DNA from: Vitellaria paradoxa
Lineage: Eukaryota > Streptophyta > Magnoliopsida > Ericales > Sapotaceae
Reading direction: 5' to 3'
Assembly: GCA_019916065.1 (NCBI GenBank)
Contig: CM034237.1
Coordinates: forward strand, 37,988,485 to 38,052,484
Length of the DNA stretch: 64,000 nucleotides
Part shown: in pieces, positions 35,371-47,479 of the stretch
Layout of the letters: each line of letters begins with the position of its first letter
Numbering within the stretch: position 1 is the stretch's first letter
The notes under the pieces: model-generated
Told to the model about the DNA's origin: nothing
What the model saw: only the letters and a program-made list of their open reading frames with translations
The model's database searches: none
Program-made: the position numbers and the translations under genes

Positions 35371-36124
35371 TTAATATGCCATTAGAAATAATTTTATTCT
35401 TATCAAAGGTAGTACGGTAAACTTGTCAAAACAATTAACTAAAATACTAATTCGAATTCTAAATTATTGTTAGTTACTTGTTACTTGTTAATTTACATGT
35501 AGTACCTACCTTTGTGATAATAATATTGGTGACCATGTTAAATCTTTGATTTATTGAGAATTATTATTGAATTATGGATTTAGATAAAGTGCTTAAAAAT
35601 ATACTACATGTGACTGAATAATCCCACTCAGGATTCATTTCTCGAGAACATTGCCAGTTGTTATTAAAAATGTCTTATTTCCATACAAGGTACCCTTGGG
35701 AATGTAAAAGGGTGAGAAGAAATTAAGGCACTCGGTGTTAAAGTTATTTTTGGCAATAGGGTGATGGGTGAGTAGAAATGTCTTTTTAGACAGAGATGGG
35801 AACATATGTATTTTATTTGGGAGATGCTCCCTTTTGACCTGGCTAGTCAGGTAGCCGGTCACAACAGCTAGGTTTTTGGTGGGTGACACTGTCGGAATGC
35901 ATTGGATGCTAAGCCTATAAAGTCACTGGTTCCCAAGGCTGGGGGTAGAGGAGGATAGGAGTATGATTATCCTAGGAGGATTTAGAATAAACTCCTTTAT
36001 CAAATTTTACTATGACTGGCAACCTTTTTTGCTTATGTATGAATGATGTGTTGGAATTATTTAATTATATTTAATTTCTTTAGATGAATATTTTATAAAA
36101 ACATGTAGAAAAAAATATATACAT

Positions 36125-36205
36125 GAAACCTGTATCGCTATGAGATTTGATCCCGAGACCTTGAAGATCTGAATCTGAGATCCCTACCACTGTGACACCG
36201 ATTTT
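36125..36205 (-). other. Second tRNA-like segment in the same LTR
   Basis: Minus strand: TGTCACAGTGGTAGGGAT (A-box-like) then GGGATCAAATCTC (B-box match). Not similar in sequence to the copy at 35285, so it is not a simple duplication. Confidence 0.35.
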
Positions 36206-37938
36206 ATTGTGGTATAAATAACAACATTAAACTATTTGACGTGTGAGTGAAATAGTAGTTACAGTGACGATTTTATCTAGCCGTTATAAGTATAATTTAT
36301 ATTATTCAGTTGGAATCTATTGAATTAATTGTTGCATGAACAGTATGCCACCTAATCACATTCATTATATTGGGTCACTTAATACAGTATAGTATTACGA
36401 CCACTGCATATAGACACCTAGGAGATTCTGACTACTAGGCTTTAGTAGCTCACCCCTTTGTGAGAATATTGTTTTCAGGATATTAAGCACCTGAAGATGA
36501 GATAAAAAGAGATTAATTTCTCTTAAATATTCCACCAGAAGAGTTATTTATTTTTTTCTTACACAGCACCGGAAGACTTTATTTATTATTGTGGTCTGTA
36601 ATAATAATTGTTAAATGTTTGTAATCATTAAGTTTAGACCTAGCTTGCTTTTATTTGGTATGTAATGTTAATCGCACGGTTGGGACGCTTAGATGGCTCT
36701 TAATACTATTCTCTATCTTTATTTTGTGCCTTGTAGTTGAATCCCATCAAATGATTCAGTCTAATACCTTATAAATATTGTTTGGGATAAACTAGAGATT
36801 TTGAATACCTTAAATTTTTATTGTAAGTCAATTTCAGTTTGGAGGAAAATTTTGGAGTGTGACAGCATGTTATTATTATCTTATTTTTATACTCAAATAA
36901 GTAATCCTAAGTCACCATCGGGCATTCGGGTTATGAAAATCTGGGGCATGACACTGGGACTATACAGCCAAGTTGGGCGAGAGATTGAGGGTTTGGAGGA
37001 TCAACGAAGCAAATGTGAGAGAATTTGAGGTCGAGAAGTTGAGTTGTGGAAAAATAGTCCATATTTGGATCTTCAACCACAGATATCATTGTGATCGAGA
37101 TCTTTCCACGAGGTACTAGCAGGATCAGGGGAAGGCACAATAGCAATCAAAGTGAAGTTGATCAAATGGGTCTCACTCCATATAAACAATTCGACGGTCC
37201 ACAAGAAATGAAGTTTAAAATAATTATTTTTGCGTAAATCTTTATTTTCCTGAATATTCTCTCTTTCCGTTCCTCAAACCCCCTCTCTCAATAGTGGCGA
37301 CCTTAGGTAAGAATCCAAGAAAATGTACATCGAAAAGGTTGTCTTCAATGGGAGATTGTTATTGTTGAGTAGCTCAGAGGATATAGACTGGGCAATCTCC
37401 TCTTCTTGGTCTTGAGGTGGGTCAGTAGAGAAAGATCTGGAAGGGTAAAAAAAAAAAGAATAGATAGTGGGGTGGCAGTGGAGTGGCGGTTGTAATTGAC
37501 GATAAGAGAGGAAGGAGGATTTAGGGAAAGGAGGCTACATCGATAATCGGAAGAGAAAAATGACTCACTAAGACGTCAATGGCATTCTCTACATTTTGAT
37601 AGTTTTATAGTCATTTTGATGGAGTGAAATCGGAAAGGGGGAAGTTGAATTTATTTAATTTTTCTAGTTTTTTAAGGAAAATAAAAAATATAAAAATAAA
37701 ATATATGAGGTAAAAATATTTTAGTCCATTCACATATGCTAAATGGCAAACTAGGTATATTGAAAAATTTTTTAGCTAACGTCATCATTTTAATTGAAAT
37801 CCTAACAGAATACTAACAGAGAGGGTTGGGATTAGCAATATTTCAAAATAGGGGGGTAATTGTAAATTTCAAATGTTGAAGGGGTCTATGTGTAATAACT
37901 CAAAAGTTAAGGGGTCTGTGTAATTATCCATAATAATA

Positions 37939-38759
37939 TTATTATAAATTAGGATATCTACATACACTGATCCAAGTCAAAAAATAAATAAATATATATA
38001 TATTTTGTCCATGATACCCAAATAAATTTAAAATGACAGCAACCATTCAATTTAGCAACAAATAAATTAATTAATAAGTCTAAAATCAACCATGTCACGG
38101 TAGGGTACCAAACGCGTATCAAAGAAACCAAATTGGCAGGTCAAATGCAATTATAGGGGGGCAAACTTTTGCAGACCAAGTTGACTCGTGGTAAAATTTT
38201 TGGGTGATAAGTGTTTAGTAAAAATTGATAATAATAAAAATTTAAAAATTGAATAAAAATTAGTTTTATGCTTAGTAGAGAAAGTTGAAAAAGTTAAAAA
38301 AGAAATTGTTAAAAAAGTTATTTTTTTCTTATAAAAATTTGTAAACTAAACATCCCTATATTATGCTCATTAATTCTCCAACTACCTCTTAGCATAGCCT
38401 GAAAAAAATATATATAGAGAGAGAGAGTTATCAACTAAATCCAATAGTCAAATAAAGGAATATTTTAACATATTATTTTCAAAGTTATCGATCCATGAAT
38501 TTATAATATTATTTTGATGCCTTATTTTAATAAAATTTTCTAATTATATAGCATTATTTTTTTGCTAAAACTCCATGTGTAGTACCCTTGTATATTTGGA
38601 CAAGGCAGGTAAGTTTACTTTTATATGTGCTTATGATTAATTAATACGCGTGCATGCGTATAAGTGAAAATAATTCATTAACTTTCATGTCTAAAACTTG
38701 ATGATAAATACTCTTTTTTTTTAATTGATCCATAAAGTACACATCAAATTTATGCTCTG

Positions 38760-38798
<39 letters not shown>

Positions 38799-41040
38799 TG
38801 GATTACTTCATAAAGGAGCATCAAAATTGATAATTATAAGAAAGTCAATTAATCTCAGTAAACAGAGGATTTCATATATAGTCTAATTATTATTATTAAC
38901 TACCACGACTCTATTCCCTCATTTTTTTTATTTTTTATTTTTTTTATCCTCAAGGTATACCGATTAATTTGTATACATCTTAACTAATTTCTAAAACTTT
39001 AAAATTAAAAATTGTGACCTCCAATGATTTCAGCTAAAGTTAACTAGCACAACTATGTTCTTTAGAATTGTAAAATTACACTTAAATGGCTCATAATTCA
39101 CAAACCACGACGGCATCTATATGTTTATAATTCTATTTCTATGCGGAGATTTATAAATATCCAATCTCCACATTAGATAAGGTTTTCAGTTGTTAAGGCA
39201 AGATTTTAGGGTATAGACCACCAAAAACAGATTGCTGTATAGACTATCTAAAATTACTGTGAATTATGTAAAAATATTTACTCTTAAGGTTCCTGTTAGG
39301 AAAATAATATATTTCATATATTTTGGTGTTTAATTGAGTTCTCTCAATCCCTTACGTAACAAAAGTTTCATATAAATTTGATTTTGGTCTTTAAAAACTT
39401 GAAGATTGGTTTTCATATATTCAATTGTCAATATGTGCTTTTAAATGCTATAACCCATATTATTAGTGGAAGGAGTTTGGTTGTCACCAAGAATTTTCTA
39501 GGTAAAGGTCTTGAGACTTTTTTATTTTTAGCAGTTGATTAATTGCGCCGCGTTGATTGATACTAGCGAGACTATACATATTTCCATGTTAGAACTATCA
39601 GAGTCTACCAATGGCAATCCTTTGACCGTGGTCGGCCAACGAGGCCAAAGCGACTAGCCCATAGAAGATATTTAGATTGTGGCCCTGTTTGGTAGTACCA
39701 AAAGTCACTAAAATTTATTAATTTTAATTAATTTTTATATTTTTCTCCAATTAAATTTCTTTACGTATCACATTTATGTCACATTTTTTTTATTTTTATT
39801 GTACTTTCTGACTAATTTTTTGTTAACCAAACACTTCCTGTGTATACTTGAGCGCACACATACATACATATATATTCGTGACAATAGACTATGAGACTTA
39901 AAATTTCATTTATTTTCATATAAAAATTATTTTCAACATTTTCTTAATATTTTTGGAGGACATACTGTACGTTTTTGCAATTGAGGTCTTAAGCGATATT
40001 TGGTCATAGTCATGTGAGTGTTGGTATAATAAATTTTATATTGAAATAAACCGAACCTAAACGATGAATTGAATCGAATTGCATAAGGCCAAAGAGTGTT
40101 GGCAACAAAATGAAGATTGAAAGTCGTGGTGGGCGAAACCCCTATTGTATATCTTAGTTATTTTATTTGAAAGTTTGGGTCCAGTCCCCTATAATACCCA
40201 CAAAAAAAAAAAAAAAAAAAAAAAAACTTCTTTGGCCGGTTCTTGGGTTGTAACATTCTCCCACATTATTTATTCAATTGTGTGTCCTTTGTGTCTATAC
40301 CTTATGCAGCTTTCAATTTTTTTTTTCCTCTGCTCAGAGTCTTAAATTTTTTCAAAAAATTTTTAATCTTTTCAATTAAATTTCACCATGTGTCATTTTT
40401 ATATCATTTCAATACTAATTTTGATTTTTTTTAACTTTTTGAGAACTTCAAATGTCCCTTAGTTAAGAAATTTATGAATTATTTAATTTATCAAAATATA
40501 TCAATTTTTGCCAATTTTTCTTTTAATTTATTAATCAAATTTCATTACATATTATTTTTTTCATTAATCTTTTGTATTTTTCTTTTTTTTTTTAATACTT
40601 TTCGTCAGTCAAACGTAACCTCGTTTCTGGTTCATGTATGTATTGTCAAAATAAAAAGAATAAAGTAACAATAATACGGTAGGCGAAAGCCCGGAAGGAC
40701 ATGTAACCTAACCAAAGGCAAGCTGTGATTGACTTGTCAATTCAATGGATTGAACAATAATTCCATCATTTTTTGCTACAGTAACATATCAAAAGAGAAA
40801 CGAAAGTGGATTTTCTACTGCTAATCTTCAAAGTCAATGATGAAGAAAGAGAGAGATATATATATTTATATACAGTGATGGTTAGAGTCCAAAGGAGTTG
40901 TTGAATCAAATGAACTAGAATAGAAATACAACAATAATGTAATATCCTCGAGACTTCTCATTTTTTGAATAATCCCATACAATTCTACAAGATTTCATGG
41001 GGTTGTATACAAACAAAACTTTTCTATACAGTGTAACCTC
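37939..41040. other. Intergenic AT-rich DNA with MITE-like units
   Basis: No gene. MITE-like units at 38195-38365 (edges GTGTTTAGT and ACTAAACATC) and 39680-39845 (CTGTTTGGTAG and TTAACCAAACACTTC). (AT)n at 38767-38794, a 25-base A-run at 40202-40226, T-rich asymmetric sequence at 40310-40620. Confidence 0.5.
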
Positions 41041-41195
41041 AAAAAATAAAACAAAGACAAGTCAGAACCTTACCATCTTATCTCACTAGGTTTCACTACT
41101 AGATACTGTAAACTAGTGATCCTTCTATATATCAAAACCATCTGGGAGAAAGTAAAGAAAGAAAATATATATATATATATATATATTAAGGAGCA

Positions 41196-41297
41196 CTGTG
41201 TATTAATTACTAGCCTGTCTCTAGATATAATATATATATATATTTTCTGTGTATTAATTACTAGCCTGTCTCCAGATATAATATATATATATAAATA
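41196..41297. repeat. 51-bp tandem duplication in the IDA-like 3' region
   Basis: The unit beginning CTGTGTATTAATTACTAG occurs at 41196 and 41247 with one clear substitution. It lies 11 bases beyond the stop codon of the IDA-like gene on the transcript side, so it is probably 3' UTR. Confidence 0.9.
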
Positions 41298-41307
41298 TTT
41301 TCCCCTC

Positions 41308-41586
41308 TCAATTTGGAGGTAAAGAGTCCACAACAGAATTGTGCCTCTTGGATGGAGCAGAAGGAGGGATTGGGGTCCCTTTGGGCAATACATGGAAAAA
41401 GAGACCTTCATTTTTCCACTGGAAATGGTTGAAATATTCTGATTTCAATGGACCTCCTTGAGGCATCATTGTGCCGCCGGGCCGAGTCGCATCACATGAG
41501 CCAATAAGGAGGAGAACGAGAAAGAGAGAGAGGACTTGAGTGAGGTTCCATGAAAGAAGTAGGGGTCTTGAAAGTGATGAAGCCAT
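41308..41586 (-). CDS. IDL: IDA-like (INFLORESCENCE DEFICIENT IN ABSCISSION) signalling peptide precursor
   Basis: A 92-residue secreted prepropeptide. Residues 1 to about 33 form a signal peptide (hydrophobic VLSLFLVLLLIGSC), followed by a variable region and then the conserved C-terminal EPIP block FHVLPKGTPIPPSAPSKRHN (residues 64-83). The core PIPPSAPSKRHN is, to my knowledge, identical to mature Arabidopsis IDA; a short tail SVVDSLPPN follows. In the known pathway the proteolysed, hydroxylated peptide binds HAESA/HSL receptor kinases in the cell wall space and triggers cell separation in abscission. Length and single-exon structure fit the family. The start Met has a favourable context (CCATGGC). 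It is the only apparently intact host gene here. Confidence 0.93.
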   Translation of the reverse strand: MASSLSRPLLLSWNLTQVLSLFLVLLLIGSCDATRPGGTMMPQGGPLKSEYFNHFQWKNEGLFFHVLPKGTPIPPSAPSKRHNSVVDSLPPN

Positions 41587-41654
41587 GGAGAGATTAGGTT
41601 TAGGTTACAATTAGGGTTTTCGAGATGACGACTAATTATGTATATCTCTGGTGA

Positions 41655-41705
41655 TTCTCTATATTTTTAAGGAGAGAAGGTGGTTTACATATATGTATAT
41701 ATATA
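41655..41705 (-). promoter_or_regulatory. Candidate TATA region of the IDA-like gene
   Basis: Minus strand shows TTAAAAATATAGAG (41659-41672) about 75 bases and TATATATA (41697-41704) about 115 bases upstream of the ATG. Either could be the TATA box; AT-rich context limits certainty. Confidence 0.35.
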
Positions 41706-41709
41706 CATG

Positions 41710-44319
41710 CGGGCGCAAGGGGAAGCAAAAGGAGTTAGGCAAGTTGAGATGTAAAGAGCGAGGAAAGAGAGCCAAAAAAGAAGTGAATTGCACGCCATGG
41801 AATATTGAATTTGAATGTCAACGGCTGAGAAAAGAATTGGAAAATTATTGAGTGCCGGCCGAAACTTTCCTTGAATTTGTTGATTTTTAAGTAGTTGGAA
41901 AAATCGCACTTGAAATTTCTTGCACGTATGTTAATTGCATTAACCATATTACTTGTACTAGATATTGTTGGATATATATAAATGAGAAAGTTTGATTATC
42001 AACATATTGGAATGGATGTCAAAGCCATAGATTACACATTAACCTAAAAAACGGAGAATTTTGTTATCAATGTGATTGACACCTAAGAAAGGAGAATCTA
42101 GTGAAATGAATTTTGAACCAAAGACGAAACAACTTTGAAACTGCTCCTGTTGTCCTAGTAACTTGGCTTAAAAAAATAATAATAATAGTTTAATTTTTTT
42201 TTTTTAAATTTAGACCACTCTAAATTTTTATAATTTAACCTGTTTTACCTTTAAACCCTTTGCTCAATCTAAATTTTTATAACCTAGCTTACTCTATTTT
42301 AAATCTTTATTCAGTGCAAGTAAATCTCAAATCTTATATACGCTCCTATTTTGAACCCTTAGATTAAATTAGTCTTTGAAAAATATTTGATCAAGAGGTG
42401 TGAATAGGTAAACGTTTGATGAATTCACATTACCTCTATAGTGTTAATTGATTATGAAATGTGAACAAAAGTTAAAGAATGATACTGAGTAAGAGAAATG
42501 GTCAACAACTTAAGCACTATGACGGACCAAGTAAAATTATTTAACAAGGCGCCAATTAGCGTTAAAAATGGACCAATAACAAGAAACTGCCATTCAAAAT
42601 CATTTAATTGCTCGGAAAACATTGCTTCTACCCCAACTAAGAGAACCAGAACTACCCCATTCAAGTGTCACCCAAACACGCAGATATATAGAGAGAGAGA
42701 GAGAAAGAGAGAGCTATATCCCATATATGGTATATATAAATTGAACATGTGCACTTTATTTTGTTTCAAGGAATAGTTGAAATTATGCTGTATAATTGGT
42801 TAGATTAATTAGTAGTTCAATATTGACAAATTATACATAGTGAGGAGATCTTTTGCGTGTGAAGCTATTATAAGAGACAAAGCTTCATTGGGTGTAATCA
42901 TATCAAAGTGCCCCTGACAATGATAGACATCTGGATTTAATTGGTAGATAATCCCAGTGGTAAACACTCTTATCTTCCATTAAGAAAAATATCAAGAAAA
43001 TTTTTCCCATGCAAGACAAGGGATTCCTTCACAAATTCAACATTTCCCAGTTTAGATTTTTAATTAAAATAAATAATATTAAATAGAAAGGAATGTCATG
43101 CCAGTACTGCAAAGCATTTATCTGTAATTTGATACTTTTTTGACTAAAAAGTCTAATAAATAATGTTAAAAAAAATAAACAACTTTAGGAAACAAAACTA
43201 AAATAAAATAAAAAGGACAGCATCATGACTTTAAAGGCAGAATACTTGTTGATACAAGTGGCGTATTTAGAGGGTGTTTTGAGAAAAAAAAAATGCTGAT
43301 TTTACTAATTTTTTCACTGTTGGACATTTAGAGGGTTCCTCAAAAAGTTAGAGGAAATTGAAAAAAAAAATTAAAGAAAGTTTAATTGGAAAAGTTAAAA
43401 AAAATTATAAAAGTTAAAAAAGTTGCAAAAAATTAATAAAAATAAGAGAAAGTTGGAATTTTTTTTTTTTACTGTGCGTAAAAATGAATAAAATTAAAAA
43501 AGAATTAAAAAAGAGAAGTTAAGGAGTTTGTTGAATATTAATTTTAACGCTCTAAACAGCCCCATACAAATGAATCAAGAGCCAACTTTAGCAAGAAATC
43601 TTCATATTTGCCAAAAGGCCAATTTCAAGCTAGCTAGGATTGAGCCATATTCCATTGACGAGAAAATTAGATGACAAGTTGTTAAGGAGAAAAGTAGGAG
43701 AGATACACAGGTGATTGACGGAATAAGACCGACACTCGATTTCCGTAGGTGCCCGGTAACTAAACGTAAGTCTAACCTTTAACTTGTGCAAAATTACAGT
43801 CAATGGGATTGTTGAGGGAACAGAAAGGGGTTCTGTTTGCTTTGTGATATTTACATGTTAATGAAACGGATAGGAACGTGACGCTCACGGCTTAAGAAGT
43901 TTTTGCAAGTCACACGCCAAGCCAAGTTGGGGCACTTATGGGATGACTTTAGGTGGTCCATTCCAATTTTGTGATGTTGACTCGACGGCGCTCCACTGAT
44001 GACCATGTGGCAGGTGGTTGATCAGGCGACAGCGGTGGCTCAACCGCGTACCTGCTGACTAAGGTAATGTGTGCCGGCTGTTTACTACTCCGGTTCAGTG
44101 TTGTTCAACATTGGACCATTAAGTCACAAAGGGCTTAAAAGCTCCCATTGTCGCCGTTTTTCTTTTCGGTTGGCATTTGTATTTAGGGGTTTAAAATGAA
44201 TGAATTTGGTCCCAACGAAAGAATGGATTGTATTTTAGATTGCTTTGAAAAAATAAGTTGGGATTCCAATCAACCCCAAAGCACAATTAAGTAATTTAGT
44301 CAAACAGTAAACAACCCAC
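41710..44319. other. Intergenic, upstream of the IDA-like gene
   Basis: No gene. GA microsatellite at 42690-42712. A MITE-like asymmetric unit at 43266-43565. 43680-44170 is GC-richer and unique-looking (for example GTGGCAGGTGGTTGATCAGG), possibly regulatory or a decayed exon, not identified. Confidence 0.4.
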
Positions 44320-44690
44320 CACTACTAGAAAACAAGTCAAATTAAAGGGAACCTTGATCTGTTAAGACTTTAGACAATAGTTTCAAGCAATCGTGGCGGT
44401 CTTTAGCTTGAACATATAATCGATCCCGAAATTTCTCCTTTCTCGATCTCAACATTTTCTCTCTCTTCTCTCTCCCTCTCTTTCTCTCTCTCTCTATCTG
44501 TCTGCATCACTCACTCTCTCACACACACACACTCTCTCTCTCTCTCTTCCTGTCTTCCTCCCACCTCACACTCCATCCTCCCCCTCCTCTCGTCTACATA
44601 CTCCCGCCGCCGCACCACCCTAGGAGCCGCTTCAGGCTGCCGGCAGCCCCACCGCCAAATGATGACCTCTTTCCTTCTCTATTTCTAGAT
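44320..44690 (+). mobile_element. CACTA-type terminus followed by CT-rich leader
   Basis: Starts CACTACTAGAAAACAAG, nearly identical in its first 17 bases to the terminus at 16106, with TTAAGACTTTAGAC subterminal sequence. From 44440 to 44560 a CT/CA microsatellite follows, then a GC-rich segment (CCGCCGCCGCACCACC) that resembles a plant 5' UTR. The right terminus was not found. Confidence 0.45.
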
Positions 44691-46312
44691 CGGTATACTC
44701 GCATTAATATTCTTCTCCATTTTCTGTGGGTTTGGATTTGGGTTTGGACCTACGGATTGTTTGGATTTGGATTGGGTGACCAGTGAGCACTGCAAGGGGG
44801 AATGAAATTAAATTGAAAATTTTGTTTATTTAGGTTGATTAAATTTTGTAAAATATTGGGTATGACGATTATATTTTTTTTCAATTGTTAAATTAACACT
44901 GATAGTTAATTCAATTGATAAGATTTTAGGTTTTAATCTCTAATGGTTACTAATTTGAGTCTCTCAATACCACTGGAAGATTTATTCGGTCGTTAATTTC
45001 AGAATCCGAAAGATTAATTGAGTTACGTATAAACTGTTCTGGACACTCTTGATTACAAAAAGAAAAAAGTTAATTGCTTCTTAATTGAATTGTTGACTAA
45101 ATTTTGTTAATTGTTGACTTAAATTATTGATTGTAATGTATAATTTTGCTAAATGTATAATGTTGTTGATTTAGGAGAATGGGAGATGAGACATTGATAG
45201 GAGCATACATGAATATTAAATAGTAATTATTTAGAATTTAAAATTTAGATTTTGTTGATTAATTGTTGATTATATATATTGATAAATTTGTTTTAGATAT
45301 AACGTATGCTTTTTTAAGATTTGTTATTTTTAATTAATTATTCATCGTTGATCGATGAAAGATTAAAATTTAGTTAGAGTTAATGAAATAAGGGGATAAA
45401 ATTTAGTTGGGGTTACAATTTAATTAAGGTCGAGCCTTAGGCAACAATCTCATTAAACTAGAATAATTAGGGTAAAAATTAACTATAAAATAGAAGTATA
45501 TATAATAATTCAAAATTCTGAATTCAAAATTAAATTAATCATCACACAAATTAAATTAAATTCGATCACTGTAAAAATTAAAAATAATAATTCAAAATTA
45601 ATTGAATCACAAAGAACTTTAAAATTAATTCAAAATTAAATTCAATCGTAAAAAAAAATAAACTTCAAAATTAATTTAACATTCATTTCATAAAAAAAAA
45701 AGAAAAGAAAAAAGGAAATAAGAAGAATAAAAAAGAAAGAAAGAAAACCCATGTAAAACCCTAATCAACTTTCACCTATAAATAATTAAAATAAGTTTTG
45801 CAAAATAATAAGTTATTTAATTGAAGTAAATTTAAATAGTTATTAAAAAGTTTATCATAATAAGATGTAATGCATATAAATTATTATTTAAGTGAATTAT
45901 TTTATTTCATTTTATCAAATTAATGCTATTGAAATATTAGTTTATGAGTAAAATTATTTATTTTCTAAACTAAAATTATTTTTAATGAATAATAATTACT
46001 TATTAAAATGATTTATTTTATTAAAATAATGTTAAATAAAATTTACTTTTTAATAAATAATAATTTATTAAGATTATGTATTGTATTAATATAATTTATT
46101 AAGATTATTTTTTATAATTAATATTTTTAGTTTAAATTATATATTTTATCAGTATATATTCTAGTAAAATTAATTATTATTAAAATAACAATTATTATGA
46201 TGATTTAATTTTTTTATAATATTTTACTAAAATGAAATATTAACTTTTATCCTTGGACAATTTATTTTCATTTCAAACACAATTAACTTTTATCTCTTCA
46301 AAAGTTTTAGCA
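44691..46312. other. Very AT-rich intergenic DNA
   Basis: Nothing coding; dominated by AATTAA/TTAATT-type low-complexity sequence, especially 45480-46250. Confidence 0.6.
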
Positions 46313-46317
46313 TTCCA

Positions 46318-46786
46318 TGTAAGTATAATAAGTATGGGTACGTGAATATAGAGACATCAACAGAATAAATTAATGCAGAAAACGCATGCATGTTTACTCT
46401 ATGATCTTACTTCACTTTGTGATTACACCATCTTTGAAACTAAAAAACTGGAGTTAAATTATTAGAGTTTGATCTTTCTCTTTATCACAATTAATATAAC
46501 AGTTACCAATGGGAAGAATTGTCTGTATATTGTGAAGAGAGTTGACTTAGCCATACATATAGGATAAACCCTAACCTCACTAGGTTTTTCCATAAAAGGC
46601 CTATACAATTAACCCACATTAACCGTCTAACCTCAGTATCCCTCTAAGTGCATATAAGCCCAACAATATAGATTACAGCAAAAAAGGACTTTATCATATA
46701 TATCCTCATTTTTAACTTGGTTTCAACTTCTTTTTGACAAAAATAAAATTAATTAATGTACATTCAATGTACAAAAAATCTGAACA
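46318..46786 (-). repeat. Copia element 2, 3' LTR
   Basis: About 469 bp, starts (minus) TGTTCAGATTTTTTG and ends TTATACTTACA; matches 56512-56991 along its length with many substitutions, indicating an old insertion. Confidence 0.88.
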
Positions 46787-46800
46787 TTCTCCTACTTAAG
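46787..46800 (-). promoter_or_regulatory. Polypurine tract of copia element 2
   Basis: Minus strand CTTAAGTAGGAGAA directly before the LTR start TGTT; close to the usual copia AAGTGGGAGA tract. Confidence 0.85.
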
Positions 46801-47095
46801 CAAACATTAACTACTTTTAATTTTTCTTTTAGAAAAGACTTCAAAACTGACTCTCGAGTTAGAGACTATATGTGGCCATATTTTAATACTAAAGTAAAGA
46901 CAAACAACACCTAAAATAATCCCATCTAATAAAATAATCAATATCGAACCAAAACAGACATTATACTTATAATTTCATTTAATACCACTTATAATTACAA
47001 ATATCAACGACCTTGTCGATATGGATCAGATGAGATAATGTGGTGCAAATTAGCACTCAATATGTGATCTTATAAATGTGCTAATCCCTTATCAG

Positions 47096-47235
47096 TCCAA
47101 TTCTCTTTAAATATGCTCATCAAACAAGAAAGAGAATTCTTCTAATTCTCTTTCAATATGCTGATCAAACAAGTAAGAGAATTCTTCTAATTCTCTTTCA
47201 ATATGCTCATCAAATAAGTAAGAGAATTTTAAGGT
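47096..47235. repeat. 45-bp tandem repeat, about 3 copies
   Basis: TTCTCTTTNAATATGCTCAT starts at 47101, 47146 and 47191. On the minus strand the 45-bp period keeps a reading frame, giving a 15-residue repeat (FSYLFDEHIERELEE) within a 61-codon frame at 47107-47292. It lies between RNase H and the 3' LTR of copia element 2. Confidence 0.9.
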
Positions 47236-47479
47236 TTCAGATGGAAACCAATGTGTCTTGTACAAATATCTCAAAAATAGGGCAAGACACATTCCAAAAA
47301 TGCTTAAGTAACAATAAACTTATATATAAATTATGAATATATTCATTTATCAATGTTATCAAAAGAAACATAAATGATAACTTTCAATTAATTTCCATAA
47401 CAATGGGAAATTAAAAGTCTTAACATAAATAAAATATCTATTACATAATGTAAAGAAAATAACTCTTACTAAGTATATC

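Larger units (their letters stand above)
33880..36953 (+). mobile_element. Solo LTR 2, large Ty3-type, 3074 bp
   Basis: Starts TGTAATAACCTGAATTG and ends CTGGGGCATGACA, flanked by CTAGG (33875-33879) and CTGGG (36954-36958), a 4/5 match. Same terminal type as solo LTR 1 but a different family over most of its length. Direct repeats of TTTTAAATTATTTGGTT plus AGTCAAAAAAAGC occur near 34262, 34321, 34383 and 34470. Two tRNA-like pol III promoter segments lie inside. Confidence 0.82.
32469..37929. mobile_element. Mutator-like TIR element 2 (holding an hAT and a solo LTR)
   Basis: The left end GGGTAAATTACACATAGAC and the right end (minus strand) GGATAATTACACAGACC are inverted repeats of about 150-180 bp that share ACTTTTGAGT, TTTGAAATTT and TTTTGAAATNTTGCTAAT blocks. 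Flanking 9-mers ATTATAATA (32460-32468) and ATAATAATA (37930-37938) match 8/9. After removing the hAT (32993-33750) and solo LTR (33880-36953) about 1.6 kb remain, with no transposase. 36954-37560 could be captured sequence but was not identified. Confidence 0.75.

Noticed and set aside
40145..40668. Phe-rich plus-strand frames
   Set aside because: Driven by T-rich strand asymmetry of a MITE-like unit and a 25-base A-run.
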